Origin: Artemia franciscana
Taxonomy: Eukaryota > Arthropoda > Branchiopoda > Anostraca > Artemiidae
Assembly: GCF_032884065.1 (NCBI RefSeq)
Contig: NW_027062665.1
Span: forward strand, 496,001 to 560,000
Reading direction: 5' to 3'
DNA length: 64,000 nucleotides
In this document: in pieces, positions 43,706-54,637 of the stretch
Layout: every line of letters begins with the position of its first letter
Numbering within the stretch: position 1 is the stretch's first letter
The notes under the pieces: model-generated
Database searches by the model: none
Told to the model about the DNA's origin: nothing
The model's input: the letters and a program-made list of their open reading frames with translations, nothing else
Position numbers and translations under genes: made by a program

Positions 43706-44569
43706 AATAGACTTAATTAAAGTAGTTAAATCAAAATAATTACTGATACTTAAATAATTTTAATGACAAATTATTAAGAGTCAAAAATAAAATATTAATT
43801 AATAATCCAAAGAATTCCGTTAATAGGCTACATGAAATTGTTTTTAAATTTGGCCTGGGAATTTTGTGGGCAACGCACTAATCAAGATTTTGCCCCGGAC
43901 GAAAGAGATGCCAGAACCACCGCTGGGTGGCTTTGATTTGTTTCTTAGAGATTTTCAGTGTTTTTTTTTTTTATTTCGATAGTAGCATTGTACGTTGAAA
44001 AAAAATTGTGAATTCTTGATTATTCTGGTTTCCATAGTTTTGAATTTATCCTATTTATCCGTAGCGCGAGAACTGTTCATAAAAAAATTCACTGCAAGTA
44101 AAGAAGCTTTGAAAGCACTACATAACCATACTCTAACGATTTAAGTAAGAACCGAGTTAATTTGCTAATTGATCTTGAGAAAAAATTTAAATACTTTTTG
44201 AAGACACTTTCTCTTCCTACGATAAATTTATGAAAATCATAATGCCCGGAAACATTTTCTACGAAACTAAAAAAAAAAAAATGAAGCAATCCAAAGAATG
44301 CACTGGCTTAATTCAACATATAGCGTTCCCACTTCTGATTTTCCATTTTTTACGGTAATAACAGTATATGAGTATTCCCAATACAACTTGCCCTTACCTT
44401 TCTAGCCTTGCCCAAATATGCCGTAACCCAATAAATTTCTAGCCTTGCCCATGCATTTATTGATTCTCGATTTTGTCACCGTCGATTCATTTTACAGGTA
44501 AACCGGTTTTAACAAGGGTGACGCTATTAGAGGTATCTAAACCGTATCTAAAATAAAATGGAAAGGTAT
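43706..44569. other. Unassigned A+T-rich interval
   Basis: Nothing recognised. Confidence 0.35.
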
Positions 44570-44955
44570 CAAACAGTTCGTGATAACAGACTGTAAGTAA
44601 GTAGCAACCCGGCTAAATTGTAATCGAAACTATAATAAACAGAATTTTGATACCAATAGATATATCAAAAGAATTGGCTTATTATGCTGCTTCCAAATAT
44701 ATCAGTTTCGACGAATTTAGTTTTACTCATCAAAGGCTACAACCCTGAGAAATTTGTATGATTCTCGATAAAAAAGGGGACACAACCTAGAAGTCGTAGA
44801 ATACTAATTAAAACCACACCATCAGCTTCAGCGCATCAGAGAACCCCCAAAGTCGAGGTTTCAAGCTCCTATCTGCACAAAATGTGGAATTTTTTTGCCA
44901 AAAGATAGATGACGGATGCGTGTTTATTTGTGTTTGCTGTTTGTTTGATAGGCTA
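44570..44955 (+). mobile_element. Family A foldback repeat, 5' fragment
   Basis: It starts TATCAAACAGTTCGTGATAAC and follows the 5' unique part as far as GCGTGTTTATTTGTGTTTG, with more changes than other copies. Confidence 0.8.
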
Positions 44956-46034
44956 CTTGTGTCTCTTAGCCACAACACCCAAGAAGTGAAGCTAGGTTAA
45001 CCATAATGAAACAATTCTTGCTTCATAATATGTAGAATAACTGTAGCTGACATTTTTCATATACCTCCGCTATAATTCCCCCCCCCGCCCTTGCTGTGCA
45101 AATATATAGCCAAAATTATATACTACACGGCGAGGTGTTAAGGGTAGTCATCCGGGGTAAATTTTCACCAGGATTAGATTGTCTAAAGGATATATCTGTG
45201 GGGAGAATTTTTCCTTGGACGTGGAGCCAGATTTCCTGGTTTTAATTACAAATGATCCGAAATTTAAACAAAAAACAAAAGAACAAAAAAAATGCATCGA
45301 GTGGCATGATTACTTTATTCGTAGGACATAAATGTTGACTGTTCAATATTCAACCAACATTCAATAAGGGTTTTCTCATAAATAAAAAAAAAATGAAATA
45401 CTTAAAATGTACTCTGTGAACATTTGCACGTGCCGGATCATAAAGCCGGATAATAATTTAGCCAAATAGAACAAGCAGATTAGAATGCACCATAGATTTA
45501 TGGGTAAACGGGTTGAAATAGGAGTAAATCATGGCAAAATGTATGGCATACAGGCTATAATTTACGCTATGTATTTGCACATTAGGGAAAGGAGGGGGTG
45601 ATTGGGGGTTAAGCTTTTTCTATGGTTGGTTGTGCTTGGGAAAATATATTGGCAAGATTCTACTTTGCTACTTTTTGCTATCTTGAAGGGGGTTGGGTTG
45701 GGAAAGTGAAATTTTCAGTAATGAATCCCTGGCGAAAAACATGTTCTGGGAAGGTATTACTAAGCCTCTATGTTAAACTGTTGCAATTTCTAAGTTTTAG
45801 AAAGTTGCCCACTTGACAAGTCTATTGTTTATTGAAATTTTGGCAAAACAACATTTTAACTTACTTTTCAGTTATCACTTTAATCTTTTCTGGTCATATT
45901 TCTGAAAATCCAATTCCTGTTATATGGGTATAATTTTAAGCCATATCAATGAGCTTTTTCAAAAATTTAGGAAATGTTTTTGTAGATCTTTGAAACCTCG
46001 TAAATTGTGATTGGGCGAAGTTGTGAAGCTGACA
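44956..46034. other. Unassigned interval with a family D fragment
   Basis: Only the family D arm at about 45632-45960 (TTTTTGCTATCTTGAAGGGG onward) is recognised. Confidence 0.4.
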
Positions 46035-47620
46035 ACAGTTTTGTTGTGACATCAAAACTTAAAACGCACAGAAATTACTTCGTATATGAAAGAGGCTGCT
46101 TCCTCATCAACGCCCCGCTCTTTACGCTAAAGTTTGACTCTTTCTCTCAATTCTTCTTTCTAAAACAGTAAAAAACTTTAGCGTAAAGAGCGGGGCGTTG
46201 ATGAGGAAGCAGCCTCTTTCATATACGAAGTAATTTCTGTGCGTTTTAAGTTTTGATGTCACTCCTTACTTTCAGTTGAAAAAACTTGTTTTTTTTTATT
46301 TAATTTCTGAACGTTTTTGAATCAATGCATGTTTTGATTTTGGCTCTCCGCAGAGGAATAATCAAAACGAAATTTGCATTTTTTTTTTTTGGCTCAATGG
46401 CTTTCTCATAATTTTGATCGAATGATTTTGAGAAAAAAAGAGCGGGGGACGAAGCCTAGTTGCCCCCCGATTTTTTGGTTAATTAAAAAGGCAACTAGAA
46501 CTTTTAATTTTTTACGAATCTTTTTATTGGTAAAAGATTTACGTAACTTATAAATTAGCTTACGTAAAGAACTTTTGTATTCTCATGTTTTTATTACATA
46601 TATGAGGGGATTCGCCCCATCGTCAGTACCTCGCTCTTTACACTAAAGCTTAAATTTTATCCCAATTCATTAAGAATGACCCCCTGAATCACAAAAGCCG
46701 TAGAATAAGTATTATTTCGGTAATTGAAATTACCGAAAATACTTTAGCGTAAAGAGCGAGGTATTAGAAGGAGGTGAGCCCCTCATATGGGTAATAATTT
46801 CTGTTTGTTTTAAGTTTTATTGCTGTTCCTTACTTCCAGCTGAAAAAGCTTTTTCACTTTTATTTTTTAATTGTTTTTTTTAAATATTTCTAGTAAATCC
46901 TGCTCTCCCTTCATGGAAATTTTCTTCTCCCATTACAAATTCTCGAAGGAAAGTTCCCCCACCATATCCCCCTCTTCTCAACCCCTCCCCCAAACCAAAA
47001 ATATCCTCCTGAAAACGCCTGTATACTTCCCAATAACCATTACTATATGTAAGCACAGGTCAAAGTTTGTAACGTGTTGCCCCTCCCAAGGGGACTGTAG
47101 GGGAGTAAGTCGTCCCCAAAGACATAGTTATAAGGTTTTTCAACTACGCTGAATAAAATGGCTATCTCAGAATTTTGATCCGTTGACTTTGGGAAAATAA
47201 TTAGCGTGGGAGGGGGCCTAGGTGCCCTCCAATTTTTTTGGTCACTTAAAAAGGGCACTAGAACTTTTCATTTCCGTTAGAATGAACCCTCTTGCAACAT
47301 TCTAGGACAACTGAGTCGATACGATCACCCCTGGGAAAAAAAAAAAAAAAAAAAAAACAAAAAAACAAATAAACACGCATCCGTGATCTGCCTTCTGGCA
47401 AAAAATGCAAAATTCCACATTTTTGTAGATAGGAGCTCGAAACTTCTACAGTAGGGTTCTCTGATACGCTGAATCTGATGGTGTGATTTTCGTTAAGATT
47501 CTATGACTTTTAGGGGGCGTTTCCCCCTATTTTCTAAAATAACGCAAATTTTCTCAGGCTCGTAACTTTTGATGGGTAAGACTAAACTCCTTACTACAGT
47601 TCGTTACGACGAACTGTTTG
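46035..47620 (-). mobile_element. Family A copy forming the left arm of a 4.8-kb inverted repeat
   Basis: This reverse-oriented copy ends at 47620 with the family 5' palindrome, inserted directly after the YLGSI codons of the reverse transcriptase. It shares private variants with the + copy at 49150-50850, for example ACGCACAGAAATTACTTCG in hairpin module 2 and GACGATGGGGCGAATCCCC in module 1. It lacks about 120 bp just inside the 5' end (AGTAAGGAG joined to TTTAGTCTTACCC) and is cut off in module 2 near 46035. Confidence 0.85.
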
Positions 47621-48820
47621 ATACTACCAAGGTAACTGAAGCTCCCAACCTGATCAATCTTTTCGTTACCTAATGTCACCAGTTCATCTTCACTTATTCC
47701 TAGCCTTAGTGACTTAGTCTTCTTAACATTAATTTTCAAGCCTATTTTAGCACCCTGAACTCGTAAAACCTCAAAAAATTCATTCATTTTGCTCACACTT
47801 TCATCTAATATGCTTAAATCATCAGCATAATCTAAGTCCAGGAGCGTTCTTCCTCCCCATTTGATTCCACGGTCTCCAATTGCCTTTCCTGTGCTCCGTA
47901 AGACGAAGTCCATCAAAATGATCCATATAAAGGGGGATAGAACACAACCCTGCTTAACTCCTGATTTAATACAAAACCAGTTGCTAACCTCATTTCCTAC
48001 CTTAACCGCAGCAGTATTATTCTCGTACATAGCGCAAATCACTTTAATGTATTTTTCTGGTATACGATATAACGATAAGACCTTTGTTAACGCTGTTCTA
48101 TCAACAGAATCGAATGCTTGCTCATAATCGATAAAACTAAGGACCAAAAGTGTTTGACAGCGAAGAGACTTCTCAATTATTAACCTAAGAGTGAAAACAT
48201 GGTCGACACATCCTCTACCTTTTCTAAAACCGCATTGTTCTTCCCTTAAAACTTTGTCTACAGCAAGTCTCAGTCTAAAAAGTATCATATTACTCAGTAA
48301 TTTGCTACCTACAGAGACCAGACTAATGCCTCGATAATTAGGACACTCACTCTTGTCACCTTTCTTATACAGTGGTTTAATTAAGGTTTTCCTAAAATCA
48401 TTGGGTACTTTTCCTTTATCAAAAAGTTCAATGTGCTTAAAAATAAGGGAATACCTTTTAATAATGTTTTGGTTTGCTGCATCTTCTATGAGTGAACTGC
48501 AGTGGCATAACTTCGACTAAATCCTGGAAGGGGGCAAGTATGGAGCCTATTTTCCCAAATTAATTGAAAATCACAGTGAAAACTAAAAAATGAGCCATAT
48601 AGTACCATACAAGCAAAGACACTAATGAAAACTGACCTGTTTTTCTGGATACTTGAAATATACAGGATTATTAGTTTTGACAAGTTTTTTGCGCAACCTA
48701 AATTTCAATTAAGGAGGGTGCAAACTTGGGTCTGGAGGGGACAGTTTCCCCCTGCCCCACAGCTAATTACGCCCCTGGGGAACTGTTATACTTAAATTTA
48801 TACAAACATTCTAGACTTTC
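47621..48820 (-). pseudogene. Non-LTR (LINE) retrotransposon reverse transcriptase, split by a MITE
   Basis: The - strand frame runs from 48820 to 48778, is interrupted by the MITE at 48500-48777, and continues uninterrupted from 48499 into 47621. Landmarks in order are KPLYKKGDKSECPNYRGISL, the EQCGFRKGRGCVDHVFTLR block, FIDYEQAFDSVDR (motif A Asp), GVKQGCVLSPFIWIILMDFV (motif B), LDLDYADDLSILDES (YADD, motif C), GLKINVKKTKSLRLG (motif D) and SFSYLGSI (motif E). The enzyme reverse-transcribes its own RNA at the nicked target. The endonuclease domain upstream and everything after YLGSI are missing, the latter because a family A copy was inserted there. The RT core itself has no stop, so inactivation is recent. 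The exact clade is not assigned. Confidence 0.85.
48500..48777. mobile_element. Small hAT-type MITE inside the LINE
   Basis: The left end is CAGTGGCATAACT; the right end AATTACGCCCCTG is the reverse complement of CAGGGGCGTAATT, a typical hAT terminus. Flanking 8-mers GTGAACTG (48492-48499) and GGGAACTG (48778-48785) differ at one base, as expected for an 8-bp hAT target duplication. Removing the MITE and one 8-mer restores the reverse-transcriptase frame across the junction. It has no coding capacity (278 bp). Confidence 0.8.
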
Positions 48821-49149
48821 TTAGGGATTTATCATTTCGAACTTGTTAAGATATTTTTCACCACTTTATAATGTAGTGGTGCCAATCAATGGAAACATGG
48901 CGGAAAAACCCCAAAAAGGGTTTTTGATGAAAATGTACTAATTCTAATTAATGTACTGATTCTGTAATAATATCTAATTCTAGCTACAATTTCATTCATC
49001 CCTCTTCTAATTGGCAATACCAGGCTAACTTTAGAGAACACCATGTCCTCAATGATTCAATGCAGATAGTGACGTATTTATTCAGTTTTATTTTAATACA
49101 TTTAATTGCTTATTTATTTTTTGAGAAGCATCAAGCTTTGAACCCGTTT
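48821..49149. other. Upstream flank of the LINE fragment
   Basis: No reverse-transcriptase or endonuclease frame could be followed past 48820. The rest is A+T-rich and unassigned. Confidence 0.35.
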
Positions 49150-50850
49150 CAAACAGTTCGTGGTAACGAACTGTAGTAAGGAGTGACCCGGCTCAATAGT
49201 AACCAAAACTCAAAAAAATGGAATTTTGATACCAATAGCTACATCAAAAGAATCGCATTTTAATGCTGGTTTTAAATATATAAGTTTCATCAAGTTTAGT
49301 CTTACCCATCAAAAGTTACGAGCCTGAGAAAATTTGCGTAATTTAAGAAAATAGAGAGAAACACCCCCTAAAAGTCATGGAATCTTAACGAAAATCACAC
49401 CATCAGATTCAGCGTATCAGAGAACCCTACTGTACAAGTTTCGAGCTCCTATCTACAAAAATGTGGAATTTTGCATTTTTTGCCACAAGGCAGATCACGG
49501 ATGCGTGTTTATTTGTTGTTTTTTTTTCCCCAGGGGTGATCGTATCGACCCAGTTGTCCTAGAGTGTTGCAAGAGGGCTCATTCTAACGGAAATAAAAAG
49601 TTCTAGTGCCCTTTTTAAGTGACCAAAAAAATTGGAGGGCACCTAGGCCCCCTCCCATGCTAATTATTTTCCCAAAGTCAACGGATCAAAATTCTGAGAT
49701 AGCCATTTTATTCAGTGTAGTCGAAAAACCTTATAACTATGTCTTTGGGGACGAATTACTCCCCCACAGTCCCCGTGGGAGGGGCAACAAGTTACAAACT
49801 TTGACCTGTGCTTACATATAGTAATGGTTATTGGGAAGTATACAGGCGTTTTCAGGAGGATTTTTTGGTTGGGGGAGGGGTTGAGAAGAGAGGGATATGC
49901 TGGGGGAACTTTCCATCGAGAATTTGTCATGGGAGAAGAAAATTTCCATGAAGGGAGAGCAGGATTTAATAGCATTATTTAAAAAAAAAAAACAATTAAA
50001 AAATAAATGTGAAAAAGCTTTTTCAGCTGGAAGTAAGGAACAGCAATAAAACTTAAAACAAACAGAAATTATTACCCATATGAGGGGCTCACCTCCTTCT
50101 AATACCTCGCTCTTTACGCTAAAGTATTTTTAGTAATTTCAACTATTTATTCTACGGCTTTTGTGATTCAGGGGTCATTCTTAATGAATTGGGATAAAAT
50201 TTAAGCTTTAGTGTAAAGAGCGAGGTACTGACGATGGGGCGAATCCCCTCATATATGTAATAAAAACATGAGAATACAAAAGTTCTTTATGTAAGCTAAT
50301 TTATAAGTTACGTAAATCTTTTACCAATAAAAATATTCGTAAAAAATTAAAAGTTCTAGTTGCTTTTTTAATTAACCAAAAAATCGGAGGGCAACTAGGC
50401 TTTGTCCCCCGCTCTTTTTTTCTCAAAATCATTCGATCAAAATTACGAGAAAGCTATTTAGCAAAAAAAAAAAAATGCAAATTTTGTTTTGATTATTCCT
50501 CTGCGGAGAGCCAAAATCAAAACATGCATTGATTCAAAAACGTTCAGAAATTAAATAAAAAAAACAAGTTTTTTAACTGGAAGTAAGGAGCGACATTAAA
50601 ACTTAAAACGCACAGAAATTACTTCGTATATGTAAGAGGCTGCTACCTCATCAACGCCCCACTCTTTACGCTAATTTTTTTTTACTGTTTAAAAAAGAAG
50701 AATTGAGAGAAAGAGTCGAACTTTAGCGTAAAGAACGGGGCGTTGATGAGGTAGCAGCCTCTTTCATATAAGAAGTAATTTCTGTGCGTTTTAAGTTTTA
50801 ATGTCGCTCCTTACTTCCAGTTAAAAAAACTTGCTTTTTTTTTATTTAAT
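49150..50850 (+). mobile_element. Family A full-length copy, right arm of the inverted repeat
   Basis: It starts CAAACAGTTCGTGGTAACG, has all consensus blocks, hairpin module 1 (about 50030-50270) and module 2 (50575-50850), and ends TCGCTCCTTACTTCCAGTT. It shares private variants with the reverse copy at 46035-47620 that other copies lack. Confidence 0.9.
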
Positions 50851-52220
50851 TAGAAAAGAAATGAAAAAAAAACTAGATCGCCACAAAACCTACACGCAGG
50901 ATTTTACCCTGGAGGTGGCATGCATTTAGGAGTGAAAAACAACTTCATAAACGAGGGACAGAAGAGGGGGGATAAAACTGAACTTCTCTTCATATTCGTC
51001 TGATTAACAAATATTTGCCAATTTTTTTTCTTAGCGAGAATCTGGTCGACGATTTTTTAAAGTAACGCAGATAAATTGATTCTAACTGTGGTGTAGGGTC
51101 ATGTGGTGTGGTGTCTGAGCCCAGCCCATATTACATCGTACGTCCAAATTATGTCCAAATTACGTTCATGTCAGACTCTTTCGATTTATTTATATTTTAA
51201 AAAGTATGCAGGAAGCACGAAATTGGGTAATATAGAATTTATTTGCTCAGGCAGGAAGGATGGGGTACATGGAGGGGGGTGGTGTTCGTGATGAATAAGA
51301 TAGCTACTAAGTCTTTTTTAGAACTCATTAAAACTACATTAAAACTTTCATTAAAACTACTACTACTAACAAGTCAACGCAGTACCAAGCCGCCTGAGGC
51401 CAACACAGCTGCGCACGCTCCTCCTCTATCCCAATGCAGGCGAGGGTGCTCCAGTTTCTATTATGGACCCCCAGGGACAAGGTCTCCTTTTGGTCCGTGC
51501 CTCCTATGGAGGTGCCCTACATATCTGTAGGATGTTCCCCTATCGCCACCTGGGGACACGCTGAGTGTCCCTGGGGAGGCCCCTAAAAAGTGGTAGACTC
51601 AGACATTTTTTGGGGGGAGGGGTAAATATCTATTATTATGAAATTATGAGGGGTTTTTACCCTCAGTGGCACCATTAACGAAAATACAGGGGACAGCGAG
51701 GATTTATATTCTACTTTTTAAAATGCAGAGACAAAAAAAAAGTATTTTTCAAAATCAATGGGGAGGGCACATTTGGTTTTCTTTCATTTTTTTTTTGTTC
51801 AGGGTCTTTTATTTTTCAAGATATATGGTGAAAGCACCCAAATTAGTGCTCCTGTTCACCCAAGGACGAATCTAGGGTACAAGAGGGATAGCCGACTTAG
51901 GGTGCCTGCTCTCAAGGTTTTTTAATCTGACCAAATGAAAAAACTTTACCAAATTAAAGTTAATTAAAACTATCTTATGAACAGGATGACGGAACAGTAC
52001 TTGACAAACTTGAGTATAATCCACTTAGAACCAAATAGGCTACGATACAGCTTCGTAGCTTTCATAGGAAGGCCTTATGGAGACATTTGCTTCGAGAAAA
52101 CTACTTTATGTTACGTTTATGTTATGTGTATTTTGTCACCAATAAAATGTTGTTATGTGGAATCTTGTAGTTTTTCTTGCACTTCGTTATACATATTAGG
52201 GTTTACATAAGAAAACAAGC
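50851..52220. other. Interval with a G+C-rich island at about 51380-51600
   Basis: The island contains GCCGCCTGAGGCCAACACAG, CCCAATGCAGGCGAGGGTGC and GTCCCTGGGGAGGCCCC. Its composition differs strongly from the flanks and it is probably a repeat fragment, such as a LINE 3' end or SINE body, but no second copy is present here to confirm that. The rest is unassigned. Confidence 0.4.
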
Positions 52221-52965
52221 GCTAAGAGCTCATATGGCACTTGTGACGAGGCCAGAAGAGCCAAGAGCTCATATGGTATGAGTACAACAAAATTCTAAGA
52301 ATCCATAGATTGATATAAAAGGAAAATCAGAGGCTTAATGCCGGTCAGGATTTAAAATAAGAGCTCTGAGTCACGAGGTCCTTCTAAATATCAAAATTCA
52401 TTAAAATCCGATCACCCACTCGTAAGTTATAAATACCTAATTTTTCTAATTTTTCCGAATTACTCCCCCCCCCCAACTCCACCAAAGAGAGCGGATCCGG
52501 ACCGGTCAAAACAGTCACGTATCTTGGACATGTTTTAATTTTTCCTACCAAGTTTTATCCTGATCTCTCCACTTTTAGTGGTTTCCAAGATTTCCGGTCC
52601 CTCCCCCAACTCCCCCCCCCCAATGACGCTGGATCCAGTCGGGATTGAAAATAAAAGATCCTTCTGAGTTACGAGGTCCTTCTAAATATGAAAATTCATT
52701 AAGATCCGATCACTCCTTCGCAAGTTAAAAATACCTCATTTTTTCTAATTTTTCAGAATTAATCCTCCCCCCCCTCCCAACTTCCCCAAATAGAGTGGAT
52801 CCGTTCCAATTACTTCAATCACTTGTCTAGGACTTCTGCTTATTTTTCCCACCAATTTTCATCCCGGTGCCTCCACTCTAAGCGTTTTCCAAGATTTTAG
52901 GTTCCCCCCCTCCCCAATGTCACCAGATCCGGAGCGGATCCGGTTATGTCATTTATGTATCATGG
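52221..52965 (+). mobile_element. HINE-like C-rich element, 3'-truncated copy
   Basis: It starts GCTAAGAGCTCATATGGCAC like the copies at 7834 and 11446, has about two and a half core units and stops near 52965 without the 3' tail and hairpin. Confidence 0.75.
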
Positions 52966-53497
52966 ACATGCTACCCGTTACGTCTAAATAAACTTGACAC
53001 CACTTGTAAATTTTTTGTCGATGTTAGGCTACTGCCAGACGTTGGTTTTCAGGGGGGTCACCAGGGGCATACAAAAGATTTATTTTCAGCTGTTGAAAAT
53101 GTCGAATAGGTAACAAAAAAAATATGTAAAATATAAGAAATTGTGATACAAAACGTAATGATCAGGGGATTCTGGTCTATCCTTTATATTTTGGAACTGA
53201 ATTTCTTTTTCACGTCTCTCATGTCCCCAAGTCTTTGATCATCTCCGATGGTGTTAAAAACACAGCGAAGAATTGTCAACTTCGACTTTTGGTTTCTATC
53301 CTTTCATAACGGATGTAAATCTATTTTATGCCATACACATACCGAAAATAGCAACATTTGCATAAAGTTTTTAAATATCACTTTGTAAAAAGAGGAGTGC
53401 CGTACTGCTCTGACAATAAGAACCTAATATCGTTGTATCCAAAGTTATGGCCGGTATCTAACTTTTTGGGGCTTATACATGTGACAGTGAATAGAAT
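52966..53497. other. Unassigned interval
   Basis: Nothing recognised. Confidence 0.35.
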
Positions 53498-53909
53498 TTG
53501 GTACTTTTGTGTTATTCAGAACACACTCTATAAGTGAAGTCAGGTTCTTTCGTGAAACAAACTACGATGCAGGGGAATTTTATGAGAAAATTCATTTTCA
53601 TAGCCACAAAAACAAACCTCAAAGACAAAAGGTTAGGTTAGGTTATCCCGAAATTTTAAGTGGTAATTTTCCTAATAAAGTCTTATATTTTCATCATATT
53701 TTGTTTTATTTTTTTAGCTCTATCAAAAGTTTGGGCTATATATTTGCATATTAGGGGGGAAGGGGTACATTATATCAAATACCTAACTTAACCTAACCAC
53801 ATCTATATATAAAAATATTTAGTTAAACTGTACCGGCATCGTAGTTTGTTTCACGAAAGAGCTTAACCTCACTTATTGAGTGTGTTCTGAATAATACACA
53901 AGTACCAAG
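53498..53909. mobile_element. MITE, family E, copy 2 (412 bp)
   Basis: The left end TTGGTACTTTTGTGTTATTC and the right end GAATAATACACAAGTACCAA are mirror images. The arms extend about 70 bp through CAGAACACACTC and TTTCGTGAAACAAACTACGATGC. The interior has three TTAGG units (AGGTTAGGTTAGGTTA, near 53630-53645) and their mirror TTAACCTAACC, and shares the arm type of the MITE at 15385. It is non-coding. Confidence 0.85.
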
Positions 53910-54637
53910 AATGTCGGATCTTAGGAATGTAACCAGGAAATCGGCCTCGATGAACGCCCCTCCCCTGAACTCTTCATTTTTCAAATTTCTGGACGCTTTT
54001 TGCTAACACAGTCGAATAAAATTAGCTATTGTTTTTATAAGGACGCCTCCCGAAAAAAAAAATCTGTCGCAGGCGCTTAGCTGGGACTCTTTAAAAAGGA
54101 GTTTTTTTTAAGCTTGCAGTTTTTATTGACAAGCTATTAGTGCATTCTTAGACAGCGGGCTTGTTAGATATTATGGAGACAGAGACTCCCACCAGCAGGG
54201 ATGTTGGTAAATAACTGTCAATGTAAACAATTTTTCAATCGGACAAAGTTTAGTTTATAGTTCATTTTGAATTAGTTCGTTTGGTTTAATTTATCCTTCC
54301 CCCCTAAACTGTCCCTAAAAGTTTCACCTTAATACCCTCAGTGTCATTAGTAACAGTAAGTGTAGTGGTAGCATTTACAGCATAGCCTACACATAGTGCC
54401 TTCTGGCTGGTTAAAATCCATCACAACTTACTATCAAAGGTCTAACTTAATAATGTAAGCCGTTCGTGAGATATTGGTTTGTTGCCTTTTTGAAACTCTA
54501 CATGCTCATAGTTCGTTTTATTTTTTATTTATTAAGACACCTCCCGAAAAAAAATCCTGCGCAGGCGCTCAGCTCGGAAGTTTTTGTTTGTTAGAGGGTT
54601 TGAATTAATCTGTGAAATTTACACACTACAACTTAAT
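53910..54637. other. Interval with a ~45-bp direct repeat
   Basis: The phrase CGCCTCCCGAAAAAAAA...CGCAGGCGCTTAGCT near 54045-54083 recurs near 54540-54573 (CACCTCCCGAAAAAAAA...GCGCAGGCGCTCAGCT). The 495-bp spacing may mark an unrecognised insertion. No gene is seen. Confidence 0.45.

Noticed and set aside
53625..53650. TTAGG repeats as a possible interstitial telomere
   Set aside because: Only about three units, and they lie inside the inverted arm of a MITE.
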